From Pseudomonadota bacterium (GTDB lineage: Bacteria > Pseudomonadota > Alphaproteobacteria > Rhizobiales > Beijerinckiaceae), in the NCBI GenBank assembly GCA_023386155.1, contig JAEWKH010000129.1:1-27973 (forward strand): a stretch of 27,973 nt of DNA, read 5' to 3'. The position numbers and the translations under genes are program-made. Below the pieces are notes generated by a model that saw only the letters and a list, made by a program, of their open reading frames with translations, made no database searches and was not told the origin of the DNA. Of this stretch, positions 1-8,002 are shown one piece after another; position 1 is the first letter of the stretch, and each line of letters opens with the position of its first letter.

Positions 1-653
1 CGGCAGATCGGTCGGTTGTCATCCATAACCCGTTGGACTTCGAGCTCATCCGGTCAAGATCGGAACAGGTCGCGAATACAGGGTTCGATCCCTGCCGCTT
101 CAACCTGGTCGCAGCAGGGCGGCTTGAAGAACAAAAGGGATTCGATGTCGCGATCGAGGCAATGGCTCTTTCCGAGAACCGAAATGTCACGCTGTCCATT
201 CTCGGTGCCGGCGCCTTGCAGGACTCGCTCGAGCGAATGATCGAGGAGCGGAACCTGAAGGACAGGGTGAGGTTGCTCGGATACGTCCAGAATCCATACC
301 CATTCTTTGCCCAGGCTGATGGCTTCCTCCTGTCGTCTCGCTTCGAAGGCTTCCCGAATGTCGTCCTCGAGGCCCTTTCATGCGGCACTCCCGTGGTGGC
401 GACGCCGGTTGCGGGCTTGGGCTGTGTTTTGAAGAACATTCCGGAGTGCCACCTGTCAGAGGATTACGGCGCGGAGGCGTTGGCTCACGCGATCGATCAT
501 CTTGCAGGCAAAGGGCGATGTCGTGTCGGTCCGGATGCCGTCAGGAGCTTCGACGTGCAGCACATCGTCGCCGAATATGAAAGAGCCCTGGAAAGCCTTG
601 TCCTTCACCGGCCTCACAGCCAGGAACTCCATCAGGCCGTAAGCTTCGATTGA
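1..653 (+). CDS. Glycosyltransferase family 4, 5'-truncated
   Basis: The frame is open from the left edge, so the start and the N-terminal Rossmann-like half lie outside the window. The visible part begins with VIHNPLDF, which corresponds to the inter-domain 'PNPxD' segment of GT4 enzymes, and continues through the whole C-terminal GT-B domain. Family signatures are AAGRLEEQKGFD, the sugar-nucleotide contact region LGAG and the EX7E element in FEGFPNVVLEAL, followed by CGTPVVATPVAG. GT4 enzymes are retaining transferases that move a sugar from a nucleotide-sugar donor to a lipid-linked or polysaccharide acceptor at the cytoplasmic face. The O-antigen-ligase-like gene next door fits assembly of a surface polysaccharide. 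Donor and acceptor cannot be told from the sequence. Confidence 0.93.
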   Translation, partial: ADRSVVIHNPLDFELIRSRSEQVANTGFDPCRFNLVAAGRLEEQKGFDVAIEAMALSENRNVTLSILGAGALQDSLERMIEERNLKDRVRLLGYVQNPYPFFAQADGFLLSSRFEGFPNVVLEALSCGTPVVATPVAGLGCVLKNIPECHLSEDYGAEALAHAIDHLAGKGRCRVGPDAVRSFDVQHIVAEYERALESLVLHRPHSQELHQAVSFD

Positions 654-711
654 CCGGCGGCCGGGAGGCTTCGCGGGATGTGAATTCTGTCGCCCGGGAT
701 ACGGGTCGCAA

Positions 712-2004
712 ATGGGAGACGATCAGGTGCTGTCCGGTACAGGAACTCTTGAAGCGCATTCTGCATCGGGCCGGTTCCTCAATCCGTTTGGGTTGGGCCT
801 GCTGCTGTTCACCGGCCTGAACCTGAATGCCGTCGCCGCAATGTTTCTCGGCGAGGCGGAGATGCTGTCTCCTCTCGTGCTCGCTTTGACGATCATTCTT
901 ATTCTTCAGTATGCCAGGCTGCGGTATCTGTCGTTTATCTATTTCCTGTTCGCATTGATGATATTGTCATATCTGGCGATGGGCTCAATGCCCAAAATGG
1001 GAACGATAAAAATCGATATATATTATATCCGGCTCTACTTCGCTACGTTCCTTCTGGTTTCCGCATTGTATTTCTGGATCGTTTCTCTCGATGAGCCCCA
1101 GGTCTCAACCGTTCTTTCAATCTTTAAATATCTTACGTTGATTGCATGCATTGGAACCATCTTCTCGAGCACATTGCAACAATACCAGGCGGTGAATGCC
1201 GCAGACGCGATCTATTCGGCGCCGATTGAGGAGGCAGAGCGGGCATCCGGCTTTTTCGAGAATCCAAATCAAGCCGCCACGGCTGCTTTGTACTGCCTTG
1301 TCCTGGTTGTCGCGCTTCCGGCGAGGAGCCTTTTCTGGAAGCTGCTCCAGTGCGGCATCGCTCTCATCGCGCTGGTGATGACCTTTTCCAAGGCAGCGAT
1401 GCTTGGAGGTCTCGTGCTGAGCTTGGCCTTCCTGCTGACGAGGCGATCGCTGGGAACTCTGCTGCTGTTCTTGGTCGCAGTTGCCCTCGGAGGCATTGGG
1501 CTCTGGCTCGTCTATGAACATGACTTGTTCAAGCTATCGTGGGATCAGCGCGAGCGATTGGCGGATGTGCTCAACTTGGCAGGGGGCGAAATCAGCGCGA
1601 GGACGACGACGGGGCGTACCGTTCTCATTGAATTCGGCTTCGAGAAGATCAAGGAGGTTTTCCCATGGGGCGCCGGGCTGGGCGAATTCCATGCCATGGA
1701 AGGTGGGCTCCGGAAAGTCCTGAATGGTCTCCAAACCAATCGGTGGTTGGGCATCCACAATACCTTCCTGACGATCCTTGGCGAGAGCGGGCTCATTCCG
1801 TTCCTGTTTCTTCTCGGTTTCCTTGCCTGGCCGGTCATCGCCGCAAGGAAATCGAAGTACCGCGGGATCGTTTTCGGATTCACGCTGATCCTCATCATTC
1901 AGATGACCGCCGCTCACGACATCCTGTTGCTCCGGTTCTCCGACGCGATCATCGCAATCACAATCGCCGTCGCTACCTTGGCTGTGCGAGAGAAGATATC
2001 CTGA
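712..2004 (+). CDS. O-antigen ligase/polymerase family membrane protein
   Basis: This 430-residue, very hydrophobic protein has roughly 10-12 predicted membrane segments. Two marks point to the Wzy_C/WaaL superfamily: ASGFFENPNQAA near residue 180, and, after a periplasmic loop at about residues 265-345, GIHNTFLTILGESGLIPFL, the H-N-x-F/Y-L...E-x-G pattern. Such proteins polymerise repeat units or ligate undecaprenyl-linked glycans at the periplasmic face. It starts 58 bases after the glycosyltransferase stop in the same direction, so the two are probably co-transcribed. No strong Shine-Dalgarno is visible before the ATG. The stretch at about 895-1170 is clearly richer in A+T than the rest of the window, as is common in exchanged polysaccharide genes. 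Ligase and polymerase cannot be separated from sequence alone. Confidence 0.85.
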   Translation: MGDDQVLSGTGTLEAHSASGRFLNPFGLGLLLFTGLNLNAVAAMFLGEAEMLSPLVLALTIILILQYARLRYLSFIYFLFALMILSYLAMGSMPKMGTIKIDIYYIRLYFATFLLVSALYFWIVSLDEPQVSTVLSIFKYLTLIACIGTIFSSTLQQYQAVNAADAIYSAPIEEAERASGFFENPNQAATAALYCLVLVVALPARSLFWKLLQCGIALIALVMTFSKAAMLGGLVLSLAFLLTRRSLGTLLLFLVAVALGGIGLWLVYEHDLFKLSWDQRERLADVLNLAGGEISARTTTGRTVLIEFGFEKIKEVFPWGAGLGEFHAMEGGLRKVLNGLQTNRWLGIHNTFLTILGESGLIPFLFLLGFLAWPVIAARKSKYRGIVFGFTLILIIQMTAAHDILLLRFSDAIIAITIAVATLAVREKIS

Positions 2005-2133
2005 GGATCGCACCTGCAAATCCCGGTTCGATGTTTGACGCGCTGATTGCCGGACAGGGCATCGCGAGTTTGGCACTCTCCCAGCCGGAGACTGTTCCCG
2101 TGTGAGCGGGCGATCAGTGGATGGCGAAGGCGA

Positions 2134-3000
2134 TCACGGATGATTCCGCCGGACACGCGTCTGTTTCTCGAATCCGTCCGTGTCGTTCAGGCGTGTCTCG
2201 ATCCAAGCGGCCTCTCGTCGAAGGAGAGGGGCGATTTCAAGCTGGCGCTTTGGAGACAGGCGGCTTTCGGTCGCCGCAATGGAAAGAGCCCCGACAGGTC
2301 TGCCGTCCGGCCCGCAGATCGGAACCCCGATGGCCCATGAGTCGGGGAGGAGCATGCCGGGATTGAGGGCATAGCCTCTTGCCCGCGTGTCCTTGACGAG
2401 GGCACGAAGCGCTGAAGGCGAGAAGGGCGGATACTTGTCTGCGAGGACGTCTGCATTGGCAGACAAGATTTCTTCCACCTCCTCATCGGGCAGTGCGGCG
2501 AGCAAGGCCAAGCCGCCCGCTCCGACGCCGAGGGGATGACGGTCTCCCGCGTGAAGGGCGTGAACCCGAATGGGAAACGGACCTTCCTCCCGGTGCACGC
2601 AGATGGAGTAGACGTCCCTGGGAACGGACAGAAAGGCGGTGTCGCCGGTCTGCTGGCTCAACCTGACGAGGGAGCGCAGAGCGATCGAATGGATGCCGAA
2701 GCGAGCACTCGCAAGCGTCCCGAGAACATGAATCTCGGGGCCTAGAAAATAGCGTCTGGTCTCGAGGTCCTGATCGAGCAGTCCCGCCCGCGCGAGCGCG
2801 AGAAGCATGCGTCGGACTGTGGGCTTGGACAGATTGCATTGCTCGACCAGGTCGGACAGGCGGGCGCCCGACGGCCCGGCCCGACCGACGAGCAAGAGAA
2901 GCGTGGCGGCCCTGTCGATCGCCTGTGCTCCATGGGGAGCCCCGCTGTCGATGCCCTGGGCGGCGATCTTGGCCGAGACAGACTTTTCGTCTTCCAACAT
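2134..3000 (-). CDS. IclR-family transcriptional regulator
   Basis: The protein has an N-terminal winged helix, with AIDRAATLLLLVGRAG followed by LSDLVEQCNLSKPTVRRMLLAL, and a C-terminal IclR effector-binding domain (LRSLVRLSQQTGDTAFLSV, then GVGAGGLALLAALPDEEVEEIL and a final PVGALSIAA). I chose the ATG at 3000 (about 288 aa), which has a weak AAAGG five bases upstream; a TTG at 3045 would add 15 residues. It is divergent from the TRAP transporter, ligase and SDR genes, which it probably controls in response to their substrate. A partial copy of the 3131-3147 palindrome overlaps the chosen start codon, which suggests autoregulation. The effector is unknown. The gene converges on the O-antigen ligase gene across about 130 bases in which I see no clear terminator. 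Confidence 0.93.
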   Translation of the reverse strand: MLEDEKSVSAKIAAQGIDSGAPHGAQAIDRAATLLLLVGRAGPSGARLSDLVEQCNLSKPTVRRMLLALARAGLLDQDLETRRYFLGPEIHVLGTLASARFGIHSIALRSLVRLSQQTGDTAFLSVPRDVYSICVHREEGPFPIRVHALHAGDRHPLGVGAGGLALLAALPDEEVEEILSANADVLADKYPPFSPSALRALVKDTRARGYALNPGMLLPDSWAIGVPICGPDGRPVGALSIAATESRLSPKRQLEIAPLLRREAAWIETRLNDTDGFEKQTRVRRNHP

Positions 3001-3007
3001 ATGGACC
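2991..3007. promoter_or_regulatory. Possible second IclR operator (partial palindrome)
   Basis: CTTCCAACATATGGACC shares the 17-base layout of the stronger site at 3131-3147. The right arm GGACC is intact, three bases of the left arm are kept, and a central CATATG is present; both sites are followed by TTT. It overlaps the chosen iclR start codon, so occupancy could give autorepression. This is inference from sequence similarity only. Confidence 0.35.
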
Positions 3008-3130
3008 TTTGGCGACCGCGAACGAAGGCTTTCCCTAAGGAACAATTTTCCGTTGACAAGGGAGACTATCAGAGTGCCTCCTTAGGAGCCAACGAAAACG
3101 CCCGGCAAGTGGCGTCCAAGAATAACAAGA

Positions 3131-3147
3131 GGTCCGATATGTGGACC
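3131..3147. promoter_or_regulatory. Candidate IclR operator, GGTCC-N7-GGACC
   Basis: GGTCCGATATGTGGACC is an inverted repeat with perfect 5-base arms and a 7-base spacer. It lies in the divergent iclR/dctP intergenic region, about 50 bases before the dctP ATG. A partial second copy lies at 2991-3007. IclR proteins bind short palindromes as dimers or tetramers next to their own gene, so this is the best operator candidate here. A TTGACA at 3053-3058 could be a -35 element, but I see no convincing -10 at the right distance. Confidence 0.5.
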
Positions 3148-3197
3148 TTTCTCGAGGAAGCATGGAGTTCCAGCGGAGCTCCGACCAGGAGGGTTAC

Positions 3198-4217
3198 ATG
3201 ATTCTGTCTCGCCGCCGGCTGCTCACTGTCGGCACAACCGCCGTCGCCGGTGCCGTTGTGGGGGCGCCATTCATCGCGCGGGCCCAACAGGCTGAATTCA
3301 CCTATAAATACGCCAACAACCTGCCCGATTCACACCCGATGAACGCGCGGGCGCGTGAAATGGCGGCCGCAATCAAGGCCGAGACGAACGGCCGTTTCGA
3401 CCTCCAGATCTTCCCGAGCAGCCAGCTCGGATCGGATACGGACACGCTCAGCCAGGTGCGCTCGGGCGGCGTGGAATTCTTCACGTTGTCGGGCCTGATC
3501 CTGTCCACGCTCGTTCCGGCGGCGTCGATCAATGGAATCGGCTTTGCCTTTCCGGACTACGCGACCGTATGGAAGGCGATGGACGGCGAGCTCGGCGCCT
3601 ATGTCCGCCAGCAGATTGCCAAGGCGAACCTGGTGGTCATGGATAAGATCTGGGACAACGGCTTTCGTCAGACGACGTCTTCCACGAAGCCGATCAATAC
3701 CCCTGACGATCTGAAGGGCTTCAAGATCCGGGTGCCGGTCTCTCCGCTCTGGACGTCCATGTACAAAGCCTTCGAATCCGCCCCGACATCGATCAACTTC
3801 AACGAGGTTTACACGGCGCTTCAGACCAAGGTGGTGGATGGACAGGAAAATCCCCTCGCCATCGTTTCCACGGCGAAGCTGAATGAAGTCCAGAAGTACT
3901 GCTCCCTGACGAACCACATGTGGGACGGGTTCTGGTTCCTGGCGAACCGGCGCGCGTGGGAGCGGCTGCCCGAGGATGTGCGAGCCATCGTCGCCAAGCA
4001 CATCAACGCGGCAGGCGTGAAGGAACGCGAGGATGTGGCCAAGCTGAACGGAAATCTCCAGCAGGAACTCGCCTCGAAAGGCATGGTCTTCAATCAGCCC
4101 GATCCGGGACCTTTCCGCGATAAGCTGCGCCAGGCCGGCTTCTACTCGGAGTGGAAGGGCAAGTATGGCGACGAGGCATGGGCTCTGCTGGAGCGGGCCG
4201 TCGGCTCCCTCGCCTGA
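3198..4217 (+). CDS. dctP: TRAP transporter substrate-binding protein (DctP type)
   Basis: This is the periplasmic solute receptor of a tripartite ATP-independent transporter, about 339 aa, the normal size for the family. The ATG at 3198 is chosen because AGGAGGG lies four bases upstream; a GTG at 3141 would fall inside the candidate operator. The N-terminus ILSRRRLLTVG followed by a hydrophobic run ending at ARAQQ looks like a twin-arginine (Tat) signal. DctP marks are YANNLPDSHPMN, FPSSQLGSDTDTLSQVRSGG, the conserved Arg region KGFKIRVPVSPLW, and FNEVYTALQTKVVDGQENPL. The conserved Arg normally binds a carboxylate, so an organic acid is the likely ligand. The membrane subunits follow after a strong hairpin. 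Confidence 0.95.
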   Translation: MILSRRRLLTVGTTAVAGAVVGAPFIARAQQAEFTYKYANNLPDSHPMNARAREMAAAIKAETNGRFDLQIFPSSQLGSDTDTLSQVRSGGVEFFTLSGLILSTLVPAASINGIGFAFPDYATVWKAMDGELGAYVRQQIAKANLVVMDKIWDNGFRQTTSSTKPINTPDDLKGFKIRVPVSPLWTSMYKAFESAPTSINFNEVYTALQTKVVDGQENPLAIVSTAKLNEVQKYCSLTNHMWDGFWFLANRRAWERLPEDVRAIVAKHINAAGVKEREDVAKLNGNLQQELASKGMVFNQPDPGPFRDKLRQAGFYSEWKGKYGDEAWALLERAVGSLA

Positions 4218-4227
4218 TCAGACCTTG

Positions 4228-4268
4228 AGCGCCGGGATCCGCCCGCGAGGGGAGGGGATCCCGGCGCT
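4228..4268 (+). promoter_or_regulatory. 13-bp stem hairpin between dctP and dctQM
   Basis: AGCGCCGGGATCC at 4228-4240 is exactly complementary to GGATCCCGGCGCT at 4256-4268, with a 15-base loop between. It begins 10 bases after the dctP stop and no T-run follows, so it is not a classical terminator. Within an operon such a structure usually protects the 3' end of the upstream message or partly attenuates read-through, giving more binding protein than membrane protein. That role is inferred. Confidence 0.75.
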
Positions 4269-4330
4269 TCCGTGACAGATTGCGATCCGGGTTGCACTAT
4301 GTCGTGGAAATCCAGAGGGAATGCTTGGAC

Positions 4331-6205
4331 ATGACATCCTCCGCAGAGGCTATTCCTGCATCGGAGCCCCTCATTGTCGCTGAAAGCGACGAGGTGCGCG
4401 CTGGTTCGCGTCTTCTGAAACCAGTCGAAGCTGTCGCGTCCGGTCTCCTGGTCGCCATCGTGACGCTCCTGCTCGCGGGCGTGACCTCACGTTATGTCTT
4501 TTCTCTATCCGTGGTTTGGATCGACGAGGTCGCATCGATCTGCTTCCTGTGGCTCGCCATGCTCGGGTCGGCCATCGCGCTCGACCGCAACGAGCATCTC
4601 AGGCTGACATTGTTCCTGCACAAGATGCCTGAGCGGGTGCAGGGATTCATGAGCGCCTTCGCTCTCCTGGTGGTTGCGACGTTCCTTATCTCTCTGATGG
4701 TGCCAGCCTTCGATTATGCGCTGGAGGAATGGTACATCACGTCACCAGCTCTCAATATCCCGAGCACGTTTCGTGTCGCGGCTATTCCTTTCGGTATGGT
4801 CGCGATGCTGGGGATCGTGATCGCCTATGCCCTCAAGAGCAGCTCATGGCGCGACCTTGTGGTGGCCGCTCTCCTGATTGCGGCGATTGCCGGCGCGCTC
4901 TGGTTCTTCTCTCCCTCCCTTGTGAGGATGGGCAGTGCCAAGATCGTGCTGTTTCTCGTCGTTTTCGTCGTGGCCTGCCTTATCGCCGGAGTTCCCATTG
5001 CCTTCTGCTTCGGCATCGGCACCTTGAGCTACCTGGCATTTGCCACCCAGGTCCCGACCTTCGTCATGATCGGGAGAATGGATGAGGGCATGTCCGGCAT
5101 CATCCTGCTGTCGGTCCCGATTTTCGTTCTTTTGGGATGCATCCTCGATGCCACCGGAATGGGCAAGGCCATTGTCGATTTTCTGGCCTCGCTTCTCGGC
5201 CATGTCCGTGCGGGTATGTCGTATGTGCTGCTGGGCTCGCTCTTCGTCGTGTCCGGCATCTCCGGGTCGAAGGTCTCCGACATGGCCACCGTTGCGCCGG
5301 CGCTCTTCCCGGAGATGAAGCGGCGCGGTCATAGCCCCCGGGAGATGATTGCGCTTCTCGCGACCGGCGCGGCCATGGCCGATACCGTGCCGCCCAGCAT
5401 CGTGCTGATCGTTCTGGGTTCGGTGGCGGGCGTCTCGATTGCGGGCCTGTTCACCAGCGGTTTCGTCGTCGCCATCGTTCTCCTCGTAGTGCTTGCGGTC
5501 CTGGCGCGCTGGAAGGCCCGACACGAAAGCATGGAGGGGGTTCGCCGGGCTCCGGCATCCCTGATCGGCCGCACATTGCTCGTTGCGGCGCCTGCGCTCG
5601 TCCTGCCGTTCATCATCCGAAGCACGGTCGCCGGCGGAGTTGCGACGGCAACCGAAGTGTCCACCATCGCCGTTCTCTATGCCCTGTTCGTGGGTATCGT
5701 TCTCTATGGCGGCATCGGGTGGCGCAAGTTCTACGGGATGCTGGTCGAGACCGCCGCCCTGACCGGATCGATCCTGCTGATTCTCGGGACCGCCCTCGCC
5801 ATGGCTTGGGCGATCACACAGGCGGGTGTCGCTCAGGGGCTCGCGTCCATCATGACCGGGCTGCCAGGAGGCTGGGTCGGCTTCATGGCCGTGACCATCG
5901 TGGTCTTCCTAGTTCTGGGCTGCGTTCTCGAAGGGCTTCCTGCCATCGTCCTGATGGCTCCGCTCATGTTCCCTATCGCGAAGAGCCTCGGGATCAACGA
6001 CATTCATTATGCGATGGTCATCGTGACGGCGATGAATATCGGCCTGATGACGCCGCCCATCGGCATCGGCTTCTATCTGGCCTGCAAGATCGGCAATGTC
6101 TCGCCGGACGAGGCGATCGGGGCGATCTGGCCCTATCTCGTGGCGCTTATCGTCGGTCTCGTGATCATCGCAACCGTCCCGTGGATCTCTACGGCTTTTC
6201 TCTGA
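4331..6205 (+). CDS. dctQM: TRAP transporter fused small and large permease (DctQM)
   Basis: This single chain of about 624 aa carries both membrane subunits of the TRAP transporter. The DctQ part (roughly residues 30-180) has four membrane segments with the motif VVWIDEVASICFLWLAMLG. The DctM part (roughly 205-624) has many more, with GSKVSDMATVAPALFPEMK, DTVPPSIVLIVLGSVAGVS and the late GLMTPPIGIGFYL typical of the family. DctM is the sodium-coupled channel. I chose the ATG at 4331, with AGAGGGA about ten bases upstream, over a TTG at 4280 without a good ribosome site. Q-M fusions are known in the DctP-TRAP family. The substrate, probably an organic acid, would be the one activated by the downstream ligase. 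Confidence 0.95.
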   Translation: MTSSAEAIPASEPLIVAESDEVRAGSRLLKPVEAVASGLLVAIVTLLLAGVTSRYVFSLSVVWIDEVASICFLWLAMLGSAIALDRNEHLRLTLFLHKMPERVQGFMSAFALLVVATFLISLMVPAFDYALEEWYITSPALNIPSTFRVAAIPFGMVAMLGIVIAYALKSSSWRDLVVAALLIAAIAGALWFFSPSLVRMGSAKIVLFLVVFVVACLIAGVPIAFCFGIGTLSYLAFATQVPTFVMIGRMDEGMSGIILLSVPIFVLLGCILDATGMGKAIVDFLASLLGHVRAGMSYVLLGSLFVVSGISGSKVSDMATVAPALFPEMKRRGHSPREMIALLATGAAMADTVPPSIVLIVLGSVAGVSIAGLFTSGFVVAIVLLVVLAVLARWKARHESMEGVRRAPASLIGRTLLVAAPALVLPFIIRSTVAGGVATATEVSTIAVLYALFVGIVLYGGIGWRKFYGMLVETAALTGSILLILGTALAMAWAITQAGVAQGLASIMTGLPGGWVGFMAVTIVVFLVLGCVLEGLPAIVLMAPLMFPIAKSLGINDIHYAMVIVTAMNIGLMTPPIGIGFYLACKIGNVSPDEAIGAIWPYLVALIVGLVIIATVPWISTAFL

Positions 6206-6266
6206 CCCGTAGCCTCGGAATCGCGAGGGAGGGCATAGAGGTTCCTGGGAGAAGGAGAGGCCGTTC

Positions 6267-6311
6267 ATGGCCCGCATCATCATCGCCTGCCTGGAGGAAC
6301 GCTTCACATGA
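6267..6311 (+). CDS. Possible 14-residue leader ORF coupled to the ligase gene
   Basis: ATG at 6267 opens a frame encoding MARIIIACLEERFT with its stop at 6309-6311. AAGGAG at 6252-6257 lies nine bases upstream, a better ribosome site than many genes here have. The stop overlaps the ligase ATG in an ATGA arrangement typical of translational coupling, and the ligase's own GGAGG lies inside this mini-ORF. It may be a coupling leader, or chance; nothing shows that the peptide has a function. Confidence 0.35.
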   Translation: MARIIIACLEERFT

Positions 6312-7945
6312 TCGCTGCCGCTCGGGCTCCCGTGGAAGGTGCCCTGCCTGTGTCCAAACGGGTCATGAACCTCGCCAACTTCCTGCATCAGGCGGCCCGG
6401 CGTCACGGGAACGAGATCGGCTTCGTCTGGGGCGAGGAAAGCTGGACATGGGCTGACTTGACGCGGCGGGTCGATGCCATGGCAGCGGCGCTGGCCGCGA
6501 AGGGAATCGGGAAGGGGGACCGCGTTCTCGTGCAGTCCAAGAACTGCAACCAGATGTTCGAGTCCATGTTCGCATGCTTCCAGGTCGGCGCCGTCTGGGT
6601 GCCGGCGAATTTTCGGCAGACGCCGGATGAGGTCGCCTATCTCGCCCAGTCGAGCGGGGCCTCCGCCTTGATCTGCCATCGCGACTTCGCGGACCATGCT
6701 GCGGTCGTGCGCGAGGCCGCGTCCGCCATTCGGTTCACGATCTCCATCGGGACATCCGGGTTCGGCGAGGATTACGATGCCCTCGTTGATCGTCATACGG
6801 GCGAGAGCGCCCCGATGGCGCCGGTCGAGCACGACGATCCATGCTGGTTCTTCTTCACCTCCGGCACGACCGGACGCCCGAAGGCTGCCGTCCTGACCCA
6901 TGGCCAGATGGCCTTCGTGGTGACGAACCATCTCTGCGACCTGATGCCGGGCACGACGCACGAGGACGCGTCCCTGGTCGTTGCGCCGCTGTCGCACGGC
7001 GCGGGCGTCCATCAGCTCACGCAGGTGGCGCGGGCAGCAAAGACCGTTCTGCTCTCCAGCGAACGGTTCGACGTCGACGAAGCCTGGAGGCTGGTCGAAC
7101 GGTGGCGGATCACGAATCTTTTCACCGTTCCCACCATCGTCAAGCTCATGACCGAGCATCCCTCGGTCGATAGGCACGACCATTCATCGCTCCGCTACGT
7201 GATCTACGCCGGCGCGCCCATGTACCGGGAGGACCAGAAGCACGCGCTCAAGAAGCTCGGAAAAGTGCTCGTCCAGTATTTCGGCCTTGGCGAGGTGACG
7301 GGAAACATCACCGTGCTTCCGCCTGCGCTCCACGAACCCGACGATGGACCGGAAGTGAAGGTCGGAACCTGCGGCTACGAGCGGACCGGCATGCAGGTCT
7401 CGATCCAGGACGAGCAGGGACGTGAGCTGGCGGCTGGGGCAACGGGTGAGATCTGCGTCTGCGGACCGGCCGTGTTCGCGGGCTATTACGACAATCCGGA
7501 AGCCAATGCGAAGGCCTTCCGGGACGGCTGGTTCAGGACCGGCGATCTGGGCCATGTGGATGAGGAGGGCTATCTCTACATCACTGGCCGGGCCTCCGAC
7601 ATGTACATCTCGGGCGGCTCGAACGTCTATCCGCGTGAGATCGAAGAGAAGATCCTGACACATCCCGCCATTGCCGAGGTCGCTGTTCTGGGAGTACCCG
7701 ACAGAACCTGGGGGGAAGTCGGTGTCGCCGTCTGCGTGCGGCGCCCCGGAGAGGATGTCGACGAGAGCGAGTTTCTGGCCTGGCTGGACGGCAAGGTCGC
7801 CCGCTACAAGCTCCCGAAGCAAGTGTTCTTCTGGGATGCCCTGCCGCGATCCGCTTACGGCAAGATCACGAAGAAGGACATCCGGACGGAATTAGAGGCC
7901 CGGGGTTGTCTTCCTCTGGGCCAATCGGCGCGAGACACGGCCTGA
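6308..7945 (+). CDS. AMP-forming acyl-CoA synthetase/ligase
   Basis: This 545-residue ANL-superfamily enzyme activates a carboxylic acid with ATP to an acyl-adenylate and then transfers it to CoA. The core motifs are present in order: the phosphate loop FFTSGTTGRPKAAVLTH at about residue 180, YFGLGEVTG near 328, GWFRTGDLG near 407, the hinge region ITGRASDMYISGGSNVYP near 425, and SAYGKITKKDI near 516 with the catalytic lysine of the C-terminal domain. The start at 6308 has GGAGG ten bases upstream. The acid specificity cannot be read from the sequence; overall it resembles medium-chain or aromatic acid CoA ligases. It follows the TRAP transporter and precedes two dehydrogenases, which suggests that it activates the imported acid. 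Confidence 0.93.
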   Translation: MIAAARAPVEGALPVSKRVMNLANFLHQAARRHGNEIGFVWGEESWTWADLTRRVDAMAAALAAKGIGKGDRVLVQSKNCNQMFESMFACFQVGAVWVPANFRQTPDEVAYLAQSSGASALICHRDFADHAAVVREAASAIRFTISIGTSGFGEDYDALVDRHTGESAPMAPVEHDDPCWFFFTSGTTGRPKAAVLTHGQMAFVVTNHLCDLMPGTTHEDASLVVAPLSHGAGVHQLTQVARAAKTVLLSSERFDVDEAWRLVERWRITNLFTVPTIVKLMTEHPSVDRHDHSSLRYVIYAGAPMYREDQKHALKKLGKVLVQYFGLGEVTGNITVLPPALHEPDDGPEVKVGTCGYERTGMQVSIQDEQGRELAAGATGEICVCGPAVFAGYYDNPEANAKAFRDGWFRTGDLGHVDEEGYLYITGRASDMYISGGSNVYPREIEEKILTHPAIAEVAVLGVPDRTWGEVGVAVCVRRPGEDVDESEFLAWLDGKVARYKLPKQVFFWDALPRSAYGKITKKDIRTELEARGCLPLGQSARDTA

Positions 7946-8002
7946 TGTGAAAAGTCTGAAATCTCCAAGGTACCGGGTTTATCACTCCCGAAGGAGGGAA
8001 GC

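Noticed and set aside
3076..3090. CTCCTTAGGAG palindrome as the IclR operator
   Set aside because: The palindrome is short, has no second copy, and is less like a dimer site than GGTCC-N7-GGACC nearby.
5909..7183. Minus-strand open frame of 424 codons
   Set aside because: It is antisense to the end of dctQM and the first half of the CoA ligase, with no recognisable domain.
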